Assembly: GCA_023213315.1 (NCBI GenBank)
Contig: JAKCPI010031579.1
Coordinates: 1 to 64,000 of the forward strand
Direction of reading: 5' to 3'
Source: Euborellia annulipes
Lineage: Eukaryota; Arthropoda; Insecta; Dermaptera; Anisolabididae
DNA: 64,000 nucleotides
The translations under genes and the position numbers were made by a program. Shown piece by piece: positions 11,233 to 22,400 of the stretch. How positions within the stretch are numbered: position 1 is the stretch's first letter; every line of letters begins with the position of its first letter. The notes beneath the pieces were generated by a model, which worked only from the letters and a program-made list of their open reading frames with translations, ran no database searches and was not told the origin of the DNA.

Positions 11233-11454
11233 TATAATAAGATCATATAAATTTTGTAAGAAACGATTCAATTTTTAAGGGGGTACAGCGTCCTTTTTGG
11301 AATGCCTGAGCTTATAACAATATACAACATTTTTATTTTTTATCGGGCTGCTTTATAATTTCATCTTTTTATAATTATGTTTGAAGTATTTTGCTGTTGT
11401 TTGAAAGGATAAGCAGAGTCTTTTAGATTAGACAACGTTACTTGGAGGCACCCT

Positions 11455-11680
11455 CAGAGTCTCTGAGGCATCCACCAAATTGACCTGGGGCCAGCAAGAC
11501 TGCGACCCCGGAAACAAACTACCTCATCAATTCCCCCTAATCCCATACTCTTGAAAATGGCTCCAAAAGGAGAGCCGAAACGTCGAGTAAATCTCAACAT
11601 TACACGCGAATTAACCCGAGAAAACTTATCTTCGCATACATCCGGTCGCGGAAACCTTCCAGAACATATATATATACAGG
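11455..11680 (+). repeat. Repeat copy with degenerate hammerhead-like core
   Basis: A unit of about 115 bp (11,464-11,578) recurs in the same orientation at 12,574-12,690. In this copy 11,545-11,590 has an intact stem I (ACTC/GAGT), a strong stem II (GGCTCC/GGAG-GCC) and GAAACGTC, but the core reads TTGAAAA rather than CTGANGA. Confidence 0.5.
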
Positions 11681-12282
11681 GTGGTCCCGAACTCATGGTA
11701 CAAACTTTAATGGTAGGTACAGGACATTGTAACAATGATTTATTGTATAGGAATGTATAGTCGCAAGTGATGCGGTGAGGCGTAAACAGGGGAAATAACG
11801 GCCCAAAGGAAAAACAAAGATTTTATTGAAAGCGTTGTTGACAAGTGTCATGTTTACAGTAAGTGTTCAAAATTGCATCCACCAGTAGCGATTCATGCTT
11901 GACAGCGTCGGTGGAGCGATTGGCGTACACGTTCACTCCGCGCGATACATTCGTAACGCAGCTCTGCCGTTACCCTTTGCACGGCCGTACATGTAATGCA
12001 TGTCTGCTTTTTCTGCATACGTAAAGTCACCCATCGTCTACGGCAGCACAATTGTGAATGACGCTTTCCCTACTGCGATGCATCATGTTCAACGGCGGCT
12101 AGACATCTTCTGCCCTCTACCGGCAATGATACCAACCGATCACTCCATTTCTCTTTCCTTTTATTTCCCCTGTTTACGCCTCACCGCGTCACTTGCGACT
12201 ATACATTCCTATACAATAAATCATTGTTACGATGTCCTGTACCTACCATTAAAGTTTGTACCATGAATTCGGGACCACCCTG
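11677..12282 (-). mobile_element. Transposon with long terminal inverted repeats and an internally deleted DUF4817-type transposase
   Basis: About 110-bp inverted ends start CAGGGTGGTCCCGAACTC and sit between TATATA runs (TA duplication likely). On the minus strand from 12,034 is the start MGDFTYAEKADMHYMYGRAK, matching the N-terminal helix-turn-helix (DUF4817) of arthropod DDE transposases. Its frame stops after 33 codons. A short C-terminal remnant (NFEHLL) follows in another frame, so the DDE core is missing. Confidence 0.7.
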
Positions 12283-12573
12283 TATATATAAATGTATGGG
12301 TGTATGAGCAAGTAAAATGAATTGGTACTCTTAAAATTTAAAACAAAAAAGTGTGCAAGAAAGATTTCATTTAATCAAATAATTGTGTTAAAAAAAAAAT
12401 TGATTTTATTGCTTTTACTTTAAATTAAGAACAAAAATAAATATTAAAAACTACTGATAGGACATGTTTGAAAAAAGTAAAAAGTCAATGCGATTTTTGA
12501 CCTTGTTTTAGACCTTACCTACAAGATCGTCAATATTTATTTATTTATTTTTAATTTTTTTTTATATTATTGG

Positions 12574-12690
12574 AGGCATCCACCAAATTGACCTGGGGCC
12601 AGCAAGATTGCGATCCCGGAAACAAACTACCTCATCAATTCCCCCTAATCCCATAATCTTGAAAATGGCTCCAAAAGGAGAGCCTAAAGA
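12574..12690 (+). repeat. Second copy of the 115-bp repeat
   Basis: Nearly identical to 11,464-11,578. It breaks off exactly at the end of hairpin II (GAGAGCC), just before the GAAAC segment would come. Confidence 0.6.
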
Positions 12691-12702
12691 ATAAAATATT
12701 TA

Positions 12703-12866
12703 CCTCCTGAGGGGTTGACGGTCGCTCGAAGCTCCTTGCCCGGCACTCGTAGACCTGATCCATCCCTACACTCGTAGAGCTGTTCAGGTTGATTGCACTT
12801 GGATAACACTTAACACTGAGCACTGAGCACTGATCACAATTGCAATTACACTGGGGAAACACAAAC
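12703..12866 (-). CDS. Candidate isolated exon, unknown product
   Basis: Minus-strand segment bounded by a strong acceptor (pyrimidine tract then TTTTGCAG) and donor CAGGAG|GTAAAT. One frame is open throughout: FVFPQCNCNCDQCSVL at the start and VYECRARSFERPSTPQE at the end. It is less AT-rich than its surroundings. I do not recognise it and found no neighbouring exons. It lies inside the 4.7-kb element, so it may belong to a transposon. Confidence 0.25.
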
Positions 12867-12869
12867 CTG

Positions 12870-13308
12870 CAAAAGAGAGAAATTGTTTAAGAATCTATCC
12901 CTTAGAATATTTTTTTGAATATTTGGCATAATTGAGACAAAAAGCTCCAATAATAATAATTCACGATTTTACCAAAATATTTTTACCCTCCTAATTCGGG
13001 GATTTGTGTTTTTCCTGGAATGTCCATAATGTCCTCTATAAGGGTAAATTTATCAAAATCAATTAAAAATAAACATAAATATATATAAAGATATATATAG
13101 GGCCTATATTTGAAATCGTGTGGAATGAAACCAGCCTATAATTAGATCACCTGGTCACTTTATATTTATATATATATATACAAGTTGAAAAAGGCGAGGA
13201 TAGGGCCAAATCATTAGAAGTTATTTAAAATAGGTATGTTGTGGTTTGTTTGGCTAGTCGCCAATAAGGGAAAAGATATTTAAAAATACGCTTTATATCA
13301 GCAAAATA
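12870..13308. other. AT-rich interior of the 4.7-kb element
   Basis: It holds TA-rich microsatellite stretches near 13,080-13,180 and no coding frame. Confidence 0.5.
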
Positions 13309-14930
13309 CAATTATATTTCCTCATTTGAAATAAGTTCTTTATAAACTATATTTGTTGTATATGGAGGAGGAATATTTCTATCCTGCCTCACAAGTACTT
13401 TTATATCTTTTGGTTCTCGAACTCTACCCAGAGCCACGTAAAGTTGCCCATGGGAAAACACATCATTCCTCAGATCTACACCAACCCTCTCAAGTGTTTG
13501 GCCTTGGGACTTGTTAATCGTCAATCCATAGGTAATCTTCAGAGGAAACTGTCTTCTCATAACTTCAATGCCAGATCTTCCTGTGACAAACTTGAAGCAG
13601 ATTCTTGGAATGAGCCAGGAATGAGTACTGTCTCTTGGCTATCCTGCACCCATGCTTCTACAATAAATCTTGTTATGCTCTTAATAACCACCTTTGTACC
13701 GTTAACTAATTTGTTTTTGAAACTTAAGATTTCTAATAATGATGCAAACACATCCTTCTTTTACAATAGTTCCAAAATATGATCCGGCACTCCTGGTTCA
13801 GAGATTTTATTCAACAGGTCAGTATTTTATGTCTATTATCATTAAGGGGAGTCTTTATCAATTATAGTGGTATCCGCGCTATAAAGTTTAAACAACGTGC
13901 CTGGCATTTTATTTAAAATTAGAGTATTCATTTCATTAATACTGTTGTTTGTGCCAGATAGAATAGCCCTTCGAACACATTTCCATGGATCTGCTGAAAT
14001 TTCAGGGGGGAAACACAAAATCAATTAGATCTTTTATATTTTCAAGGTCCAAGGATATCAATTTTTGACCTTCAATAAATTTGTATCTAATTTTATCTTT
14101 ACCTATTGAAAGAAGAAATTTAGCATAACTTTCATTTTTTTTATTTCTTTGACTTATATTTAAATTAAATTTTTTTAAACTTTTCCACAAAATGTTGTTT
14201 TTAATGCTAGCGTCCTCTTTACTACCATGCCTTATGATAGGCGGGATCTGTCTAAAGTCTCCGGCAAGTATAACTAACTTTCCACCAAAAGGTTCTATCT
14301 ATCCCTTCTATATCTCTCAAAGTTCGGTCTTAACATAAAATGCTGTGTTTGTGTGCCGTGGGAGCCTCATCCCAAATTATCAATGTACATTCTCTCAATA
14401 GATATGCTCTTTGACTTCTATTAGAAATATCACAAACACTATCCATCAAAATATCTGTGGGAATTTTGAACATGGAATGAGCAGTGATGCCACCTTCTAG
14501 ATTCATAGCTGCTATTCCAGTAGAAGCGGTACATACAACTATTAGCCCTCTTGCTCTTAATTCAGCGCTAATTAAGTTCAATAATACTGTCTTACCAGTA
14601 CCACTGGGTCCGTCAATGAACAGCCTTTTTTTTTCTTTATTTTTTCCTTCTATGAGCTCTTTAACATAGTCAAAAACTACTTTTTGATCCGGACTTAATT
14701 TCGAAACCCATTCTTGGACAAAACTCTGACAAACAGATTTGTCCCAATTACATAATTCACGTTCCAGGTCAGTTTTTGCTTGTATGGCTTCTGGAAGACC
14801 CATTGACTTGTTGTCCCTTCCATGTGCCCTTAACATACCGTCTATTTCACAGAGAGCATCATTTTGACCTGCAGTTTCATTCCCCTTTCGTCTATCAATA
14901 TAATCCTCAGCAAGGAAAAAATATTTAGAA
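13309..14930 (-). pseudogene. Decayed PIF1-like helicase of Helitron type
   Basis: Minus-strand reading in several frames. The best piece (14,836-14,330, 168 codons; homologous sequence continues upstream to about 14,925) has Walker A GPSGTGKT (residues 76-83) and Walker B IIWDEAP (153-159). In another frame near 14,235-14,290 is the helicase motif GDFRQIPP. The C-terminal part (13,560-13,312) has INKSQGQTLERVG and VFSHGQLYVALGR, the last SF1 motifs of the PIF1/Helitron family. At least three frameshifts or stops separate these parts. No Rep nuclease domain is visible upstream. It lies inside the 11,048-15,735 element. Confidence 0.85.
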
Positions 14931-15615
14931 TTACAACTGCATCAGAATAAGACTTCCTATAAATTAATTAAACAAGCTATCCATTTAAATCATATATAAT
15001 TTTTAATTAGAAACAAGTGTAAAATGAATTAAATTAAAGTTTTATACAAACCAAAAATTTACCTGTAATGTCAATCTGTTTTGATAATTTGGAACACAGA
15101 CTATATTTAAAATTCACTCACATTTAAGAAAATAATTAGAGAAATTAAAATACTTAATAAAATAGACTACACTCAATGATTTATAAAAGAATATAAATAA
15201 ATATGAAATATGCAAAGAGATCAAAGGTTAACTGGGCAACTCACATACACATAAAATGATTTAATTTATTAGAAATAAATTAATAATAAAAATATTTAAT
15301 AATAAAATCATGCGAAATGGATTAATTATCAAAAGAAAAAAATAATTAAATTTACCTTTAAACTGTGCTAAAATAAAAGGATGGGATGAGCATTCACATC
15401 AGATTCACGTGTACAAAAGGACAAGTCAGAGAAGCTGCCAAAATGGACGACCAAGTCTTTGACAATTAATCATATTAAAAATTTCTAAGATGAAAAAAAT
15501 ATATTTTTTTATAAATTAAATTATTTAACTTTAAAAAATAATTTAGAATAATTTTTTATTTTAATTAATTTTTCATTATTTAAAAAAAAAAAATTAATTT
15601 TAAAAAATTTGAGAA
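14931..15615. other. AT-rich interior of the 4.7-kb element
   Basis: A slightly less AT-rich patch (15,360-15,470) contains only an eight-codon frame starting ATGGACGACCAAG. I could not make it a CC2D2A first exon. Confidence 0.5.
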
Positions 15616-15616
15616 G

Positions 15617-15697
15617 GCGCCAGCGGCGCCTTTGGGGTTGGCGCCTTTGGGGTTATCTATGTTGGCGCCTTTGGGGTTATCTATGTTGGCGCCTCCG
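15617..15697. repeat. Short tandem repeat with TTGGCGCC
   Basis: About three imperfect units of TTGGGGTTATCTATGTTGGC plus GCCT, next to the right end of the 4.7-kb element. Confidence 0.75.
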
Positions 15698-15970
15698 TGT
15701 TAGCACGAATTGCACGCCCGCCAGGAACGGCCCTGACTTCAACAATAAATTACTAATGAGAAAAAATTAAGCTTTTTTCCAATAGATTGTTCAAACTATA
15801 AATGCCTTAAGAAAAAAGGAATTTAAGAAAAATAATATGAACAAATTTCCAGCATAAGTATTAATTTAGATATATAACATTAAGGTTGCTGTAGATATCA
15901 ATTGATATAGGACAGAGCAATTTCCATCCAATTTTCAAGCCTCTATATTAAAGAACCCGATTTTGGATAC

Positions 15971-16003
15971 GTTTCGGCTTTATTCTACTAATGCCATCAT
16001 CAG
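15971..16003 (-). ncRNA. Facing hammerhead-like motif, weaker stem I
   Basis: The same core on the minus strand (CTGATGA, GGC...GCC, GAAACGTA), but the bases around it pair poorly in stem I. Probably decayed. Confidence 0.25.
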
Positions 16004-16205
16004 TCTCATTAGATCTGACATACATATATATATATATATATATATTAAGTTGATAGTTACATAATACAAATAAAATTATTTTATTTTTAATGTATATAAA
16101 AAACTTTCCAATATAACAACTCTCTATATTAATACTGTAAGATGTTTATATTTTATATAAATGACTGATTTATCTTATCAATATTATGTATGTCTTTCCA
16201 GCTCT

Positions 16206-16252
16206 AATGGGACTGATGATGGCATTAGTAGAATAAAGCCGAAACGTATCCA
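16206..16252 (+). ncRNA. Hammerhead-ribozyme-like motif
   Basis: In order: stem I 5' strand ending TGGGA, core CTGATGA (16,213-16,219), an extra T, stem II GGC-TTA/TAA-GCC with an A-A mismatch, GAAA (16,241-16,244), C, cleavage-type triplet GTA, and TCCA pairing back to stem I. Stem III is only ACGT-like, as in Penelope-type hammerheads proposed to act as dimers. Activity is unproven; the extra T after CTGANGA departs from the classic core. Confidence 0.4.
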
Positions 16253-16350
16253 AAATCGAGAGTTTTTCTTTAATATAGAGGCTCGAAAATTGGCTGACAA
16301 CTCCTTTGTCCTATATCAACCAATAAGTATTAATTTTTTTTTTCTTTTAG

Positions 16351-16456
16351 GGGAATGTAACGGAGGATGCTTTCGATTTTTTCACCCGGATTTGGGAGGA
16401 TGAAGCAGTTCCTGAGCATTATCATCTAGAAGCAACTAGCTTGGAATCTCTTAAAG
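16351..16456 (+). CDS. CC2D2A: CC2D2A visible exon 1
   Basis: Acceptor follows a T-rich tract ending CTTTTAG; donor is AAAG|GTAGTG. It encodes residues 1-35 of the visible protein, including [11 protein letters not shown], which matches the family's conserved EEAYNFFT-like segment. It has no start codon, so at least one exon lies upstream. I found no convincing one between 15.7 and 16.35 kb. Confidence 0.85.
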
Positions 16457-19400
16457 GTAGTGGGAGTTCCTGAACCTTTACCTTGGTATCAAAATTTCCA
16501 AACAATCGATCGTAAACAAATAAAAGCATGTTTTCATTTACCTTCTCTTGTATAGGTCTATATCAATTTAAAATCATATTAAAAATAATTTTTTTCTAAT
16601 TAAAAATTATTTAAAGTAATTTTGCGTCTTCTGATATTATTTTAAGATAATTTACTTATTAATTCATTCAGCCTATTTCAATTGAACTTAAAAAATTTCT
16701 ATTATTGATTATTAATTTAATTTATAAACAAAAAAATCATTTTTTTTATTTATTTTTTTTTTTTCAATTTTGAGATTTTTTTTTTCATTTTTTTTTTTTT
16801 TATTATTTTTTCATATTAACATTAGAAAATTGTTTACTTAAAATTCAAATGTTATTTTTATTTGATGACTAGCTCAGGAGAGCTCGGAAGTACTTGAGGA
16901 AGAGGGTCAGAGACCCACTTCGGCTCCCACTCGGCTAGCAACTGCTGAGTACCTGGGTATCACAGAAGACGATGAATGGGTAGATCTTATTCATCGAGAG
17001 CCTTTGAATGTCGTCCCAAATTTGGAGCAGCTACAGAAGGCGGAGGAACAGCTCCTCTTTTATCCTTCAATGCAAAGATGTAATTTCTTTTTAATAGTAT
17101 TTTCTTTACCTATTCATTAGATTTAGATTAATATGGGGGCTGAAATTTTTAACAAGAAATGAATGAATTCATATCAGCTCAACTTTTTTGATTGCTTAGG
17201 CCCGATGCTCACCGATTGAGCAAAGACGCTCTTCGACAAAACGTTTTGTCCAAGAGCAAAACATTTTGCTCAATGCCAACGCACACCGATTAAACAAAAT
17301 GTTTTGTCATTGACCAATAGACGCCAACATTTTATAAATGAAGAGATCACGAGGGGCGAAGGAACCTCCCTCCCCGAAATTTTCAAATCTATATAGGCCA
17401 AAAAAAATATATATATATATATATACAGGGTCTCCATAATTAAACTTGAAATTTGCTTAATGACAAAACATTTTGCTCAATGCCATCGCACACCGATTAA
17501 GCAAAAACGCTCAATGACAAAACATTTTGCTTAATGATGTCGTATCATGCTCAATTGTGTTTTTTGGCTTTGCTTTTTGGTGTGCGTTGGCCCATATTAA
17601 AACATTTAAAAATTTGACTGATTTGAAGTATAAGAATTTGTATTTTAACATTAATATCATAAAATTAATTTTATTTTTTCTTTTTGTTTAGTATCACTGG
17701 AAGAACGCTTAGGACCTGGCGTATCAGCTCGTTTTGTCGAAGAAGAAGGACTTTTTGTGGGACACCGTCCTCCTATTTCAAGCAGAAATCGCAATCGAAT
17801 TGAAAGGAGACTCATTTCAGAAAATCATGGAGAAAAATGGTGAATTCTTAATTATACATTTATAACATTTCATTATTTTCTATAATTTTAGATTAATTAT
17901 TAAATTAATACTCAAAATTTTGCATGTTGTTATTTTTCTTTTTATAATTTAACGGGTAAAATTTTTTTCCAGCGATTGGTTTGGCGATGATGGGGAATTA
18001 ATTACACTTCCAGATCCAACCAGATCGGTACCTCTTCAATTTCGATTCGACCTTCCTTTACCTTCACATTTGAAAACGGAATTTGTTCCGGTATATAATT
18101 TTTATTTATTTTTTTATTTGTAAGGAATATTTTGTTTATGAACGAAAAATCTAAAAGGGGTAAAAAATAAATTAGTTATTTGTTCAGTCATTTGTTTTAA
18201 ATTATTAATATTATTATTCCTATCCTCGACTGAGGTCCGCCCAAATTTTAAAAGGCCGGGGTCTAATCAGAAGGAGATTTTAATTAAAATATTTTTAAAT
18301 ATTCTTTTTTTCTTTAAACATTGGTTCTTCTATAAACAATTTAATTTTTTTTATTAGGAATTTATGGTTGAAGTTTAAAGGACCCGATCCTTCTGAGAGG
18401 TTCCTAGCTCCGAAATCCCCTCCTGCCCCTGCTCCTATTCTAACGGCAGTGTATGTACAGTGAGGGACAATATTAAGTCCCTGTGCGCCCATGCGTTTTC
18501 TACTTGTGATTATTTCATTGTTTTTAAAAAAATATTATATATTTTTTAATGGAAACTTTCATGGTTCAAACCAAGAAAATTAAAAAAAAAGATTTTCATT
18601 TTCTTTTATAAAAACAATGAAATAATCACAAGTAGAAAACGCATGGGAGGGACTTAACTTTGGCGTTCACTGTACAATACTTTTTTTTTTTTTATTTTTT
18701 TATTTAAGGTCTTTTTTGGCATCGAAGGGCATTTAGACCCTCTCTATTTATTATTTAAGATAAGAAAAATTTGGTGATGAATTTGTGTTTGATTGGGTTT
18801 ATTAAGCCGTGTATCCACTACGCGCTCTTGGCGCGTGTGCCAGCTGTTCCAGTGTTTGATCGTTCAACATGCAGTTCAGTCGTGTTTGTAAAGCAGCAGC
18901 TCTTATAGTTATTCACAGTATTATATACAAGAAAAAAAACAGAAACGAACAGCTCGTTGGTGGATGAAAGAGTATATATATAACAAGAGCACAGTCATTT
19001 TTTCTTCAATTCTGGCACAGGAACTCCCATTTCACAACTTATTTCTCTCCAAGCAACTGATTTATTGTGATAGGAAGAACTTTTGCTATTCCAAAGCAGT
19101 TCTTTTGTACCATATAGTTGTATAAATTTACGGCAACTTTGGTTATCCATCGCTTGGAACGCACAAACATACAAAATAGTACTATCGTCGGTCTCAACTG
19201 GCGCGCGCGGACCCTTGATGTGCGGTTAAAAACCGACACCAGATGGAACGGCCCGCTCCACGTTCGAGCGTTCCAACGAACAAATTGGCGCCCGTTCAAA
19301 AATGGTGCGCATTTCGCGAGGCCGGAACGCGCGCCAATGTTCGTCCTCTTGGAGCGCGTAGTGAATACCCGACTTAATACTTTAGCAACGAACGGATTAC

Positions 19401-22400
19401 CTTTCGGCTCGATCAAACACAAACTTATCTCCAAAATCTTAAATTAAATATTTTTTTCAAAATAATCATTTTTGATTTTACATTTAAACTTGAGTATTAA
19501 AACAAAATTGACTTTCAACCAAATTTTTGTATTTGTGTTCTTTATTTAAATTTTCTTTTTTTTCAGGCAGTACTCAGCGATTCAGATGCTACAAATAATA
19601 ACAAATATATACTTGAAGTGGAACTTGAAAACATTACGTTTACTCATCATTCATTGTTTAGTTCGGAACATGTTTTAGCTCAACGTCTTATCGAATCATA
19701 TAATCAACATCTTAGATGCAAAGATCTTTTCCAGAGTGTAGAACGACGACTGGATGCTCTTATTAAAGCTCGAAATGCTCTGAATCATTCGATTGAATTG
19801 GCTAACTCTGATGGAATGGCAGCCTCTCAAGAACAAGAAAAAAGACTTTATAGGTATAAATATAAATATTCAGTTTGATTTTTATATTTACGTACTTATA
19901 AGCATTTTTTTAGATTCCAAAATGAAATTAAAGAAACAAGAATTGATTGGTTGAAAAAGGGGAAATCAGATAGACATGCTTTAACTAAATTATTAACCAC
20001 TTGGCGAGATCTTAAGGTGAATTTATCTATTGTATATTATTATAATAAATAGGCAGCCAAAATGAATACTCTAAATTATGTATCTTTTAGAAAGAATTTT
20101 GGATGATTCTTAAATAGAAGACCTGAAATATTTACATAAAATTTAACAATTCAATGTTTTCATTTTCGTTACCTCTGTCTATATTTCTCCATTAATTTTT
20201 ACAATAGTTATTACTCATTATTAATTTAACTATCCCGTATTTAATTTGTTTAATTTATTTTTTTTTTCAGCAATTGCGAGAACAGCAAGAATATAGCAAT
20301 ACTTCTATTCGTTTGCATATACATCGAATTGAAGAATCATCAGAGGAAAGTAAATCTCGTTGGGATAGAATTGTTGCTCGAGATGTAGAAGAACGAGAAC
20401 GAGAATTCATGCTGATTTATAATCGTCGTCTGGAGGCTTATAAAAGGAGAATTACACGATGGCATGCCAAACGAAACAAAGTAATTAATTCTAAACATCT
20501 AGGAGATATAAGTACATCTCCACTCCTAGCAGCTCCTGATAAAAGCGCGCTATCAGGAAAAGGGGGTTTGATGGTTACCCACACACCTAGGAGAGAGAAA
20601 AATATCCACTAGGTATTTTCCCAAAGGGGATCTTATCTCCACAGGGAGAAAATTTAATACTGTAGTTAAGGGGTAATTTGAAAATGACCCTTTACTTTTT
20701 TCTTACAAGTTCTTAATTAAATTTTTATTTCTTCCTAAAATCTGAGTCCTGTTTCGTTAACAAGTCATATAATATTCAATCAATAATTTAATTTTTAAAT
20801 ATTACAAATCATTTATATATGTTAGGCTGAACGCACACCAATTGACTAATTGTGCCTAAAAACTGTTTTTTCAATCCTTTTCTATGGGTCAACGCACACC
20901 GAGGAGACAAAACACAATTGAACATGATTCGACATCATTGAACAAAATGTTTTGCGCGTTTTGCTCAATCGGTGTGCGTTGGCATTGAACAAAACGTTTT
21001 ATCATTGAGCCTAGTAGGTGTGCGTTGGCATTAGACAAAATGTTTTGTTTAGGCAAAAACGCTCAATGACTAAACAAACATTTTACTCAATGCCAACGCA
21101 CACCGAATGAGCAAAACGCTCAATGGCAAAACATTTTGCCTAATCGGTGTGCGTTGGCATTGAGGAAAACGTTTTGCTCTTGGACAAAACGTTTTGTCCA
21201 AGAGCGTTTTGCTCAATTGGTGTACATTCAGCCTTAGGAATTAAAATTTTAAAAATATGGTGTGAATGGTCGCACAGCAATGCTATTTTGTGGCCATAAG
21301 ATTTTGTTTTATAAGATAACTTTTATTTACATTAAAAAATTTTATAAAAGACCTTTATCAAGTGTTTATTCCGATCTAATGCATTTGCAAATAAATGTAT
21401 TTTCATTTTCAGAAAGAGGAAAAGCATTCGACCGATTCCGAACATGGCTCTGGGGATTATTCTACCCCCAGTAAACCAGAACCACAACCTCCAGCCAAAC
21501 CAGAATTGGCAATGGTGAGAACTGAAGCAGCCAAAGAACTTTCTGAAAGTATACGACCTTTGGGAGAACCTCAACTTTTTATCGAACTTGTACATTCCGA
21601 GCCAATTACTGTTGAAATTTCTGAACCCAAGTATGATTTATATATATATTAATTTCGTTTTATTTATTTAATTTTAAATGATGAAATCTTTTTTAGGGAA
21701 AAACAACGAAGATTAGCCGTTAAACGCTGGCGTCTTTCTGTTTCGTTTTTATTTAATGGCCATATCGTTTCTAAAGAAGAATCATTTCAAATGGATTCAG
21801 CCTCTTTTCAAGTACATATTAATAGATCTTTTCCAATACAAATATTTCAATGGCCCCTCAGCCTTCAGGTACGCCTTTTTGAGGACCGCAATCATCTGGC
21901 TGATGTTTTCCTATCTATACCTTCAAAGTAAGTTAATTGAAAATATATATGGAAATTATATTACTCCTGAGATAGAGAAATTTAATCTACTTTTAAATAA
22001 ATACAAATATTTGTTTGGAGAATAGATATAATTGAAAAATCTGGTGTGACTGGTCGCACAGCACACAACTTTTTCTTACCTTTGGTAATAGAAAATTGTG
22101 TTCTATAAGTGAGGGACAATATTAAGTCCCCCAGCTTTTTCTACTTGTGATTATTTCATTGTTTTTAAAAAAATATTTTATATATATACATTTATATATT
22201 TTTATATTTATTTATGGAAACTTTAATAGTTCAAACCTAGAAAATTTCCAATAAAGATTTTCATTTTCTTTTATAAAAACAATGAAATAATCAAAAGTAG
22301 AAAACGCATGTGTGGGACTTAATATTGTCCCTCACTGTACAAGAGTAAAGTGTGCTTCAAAAGATGTCAATGACAAAATGAGAATATACATTTTAAAGAG

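Larger units (their letters stand above)
11048..15735. mobile_element. 4.7-kb hAT-like composite element with 8-bp target duplication
   Basis: The left end CAGGGCCATTCCTGGC and right end GCCAGGAACGGCCCTG are inverted repeats (one mismatch). They are flanked by an identical 8-bp duplication, ACTTCAAC (11,040-11,047 and 15,736-15,743). Termini starting CAGGG plus 8-bp duplications are typical of hAT. Inside are a hammerhead-like repeat, a mariner-like element, a candidate exon and the helicase remnant. No hAT transposase is seen, so the cargo is either captured or inserted later. Confidence 0.7.
15898..16320. mobile_element. Palindromic repeat with facing hammerhead-like cores
   Basis: The arms match from the outer words GATATAGGACA (left) and TGTCCTATATC (right) through CTCTATATTAAAG, to CTGATGA...GAAACGTATCC in both arms. 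The centre is near 16,110. The right arm ends just before the acceptor of the first visible CC2D2A exon. Compatible with Penelope-like element termini; no ORF. Confidence 0.6.

Noticed and set aside
15340..15480. Possible first exon of CC2D2A (ATGGACGACCAAG)
   Set aside because: The frame stops after eight codons without a usable donor and lies inside the 4.7-kb element.
16188..16249. Type III hammerhead reading (GTATGT pairing with ACGTAT)
   Set aside because: Those six pairs exist only here; the sister motifs fit the type I, ACGT stem III form instead, so this is probably coincidence.
19039..19434. 131-codon minus-strand frame and its plus-strand partner
   Set aside because: Both are open because of the GC-rich subterminal repeats; the real signal is the MADF frame in another phase.
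20481..20612. Extension of CC2D2A exon 7 past the donor
   Set aside because: The extra sequence has no family likeness and a consensus-like GTAATT donor with phase 0 precedes it.
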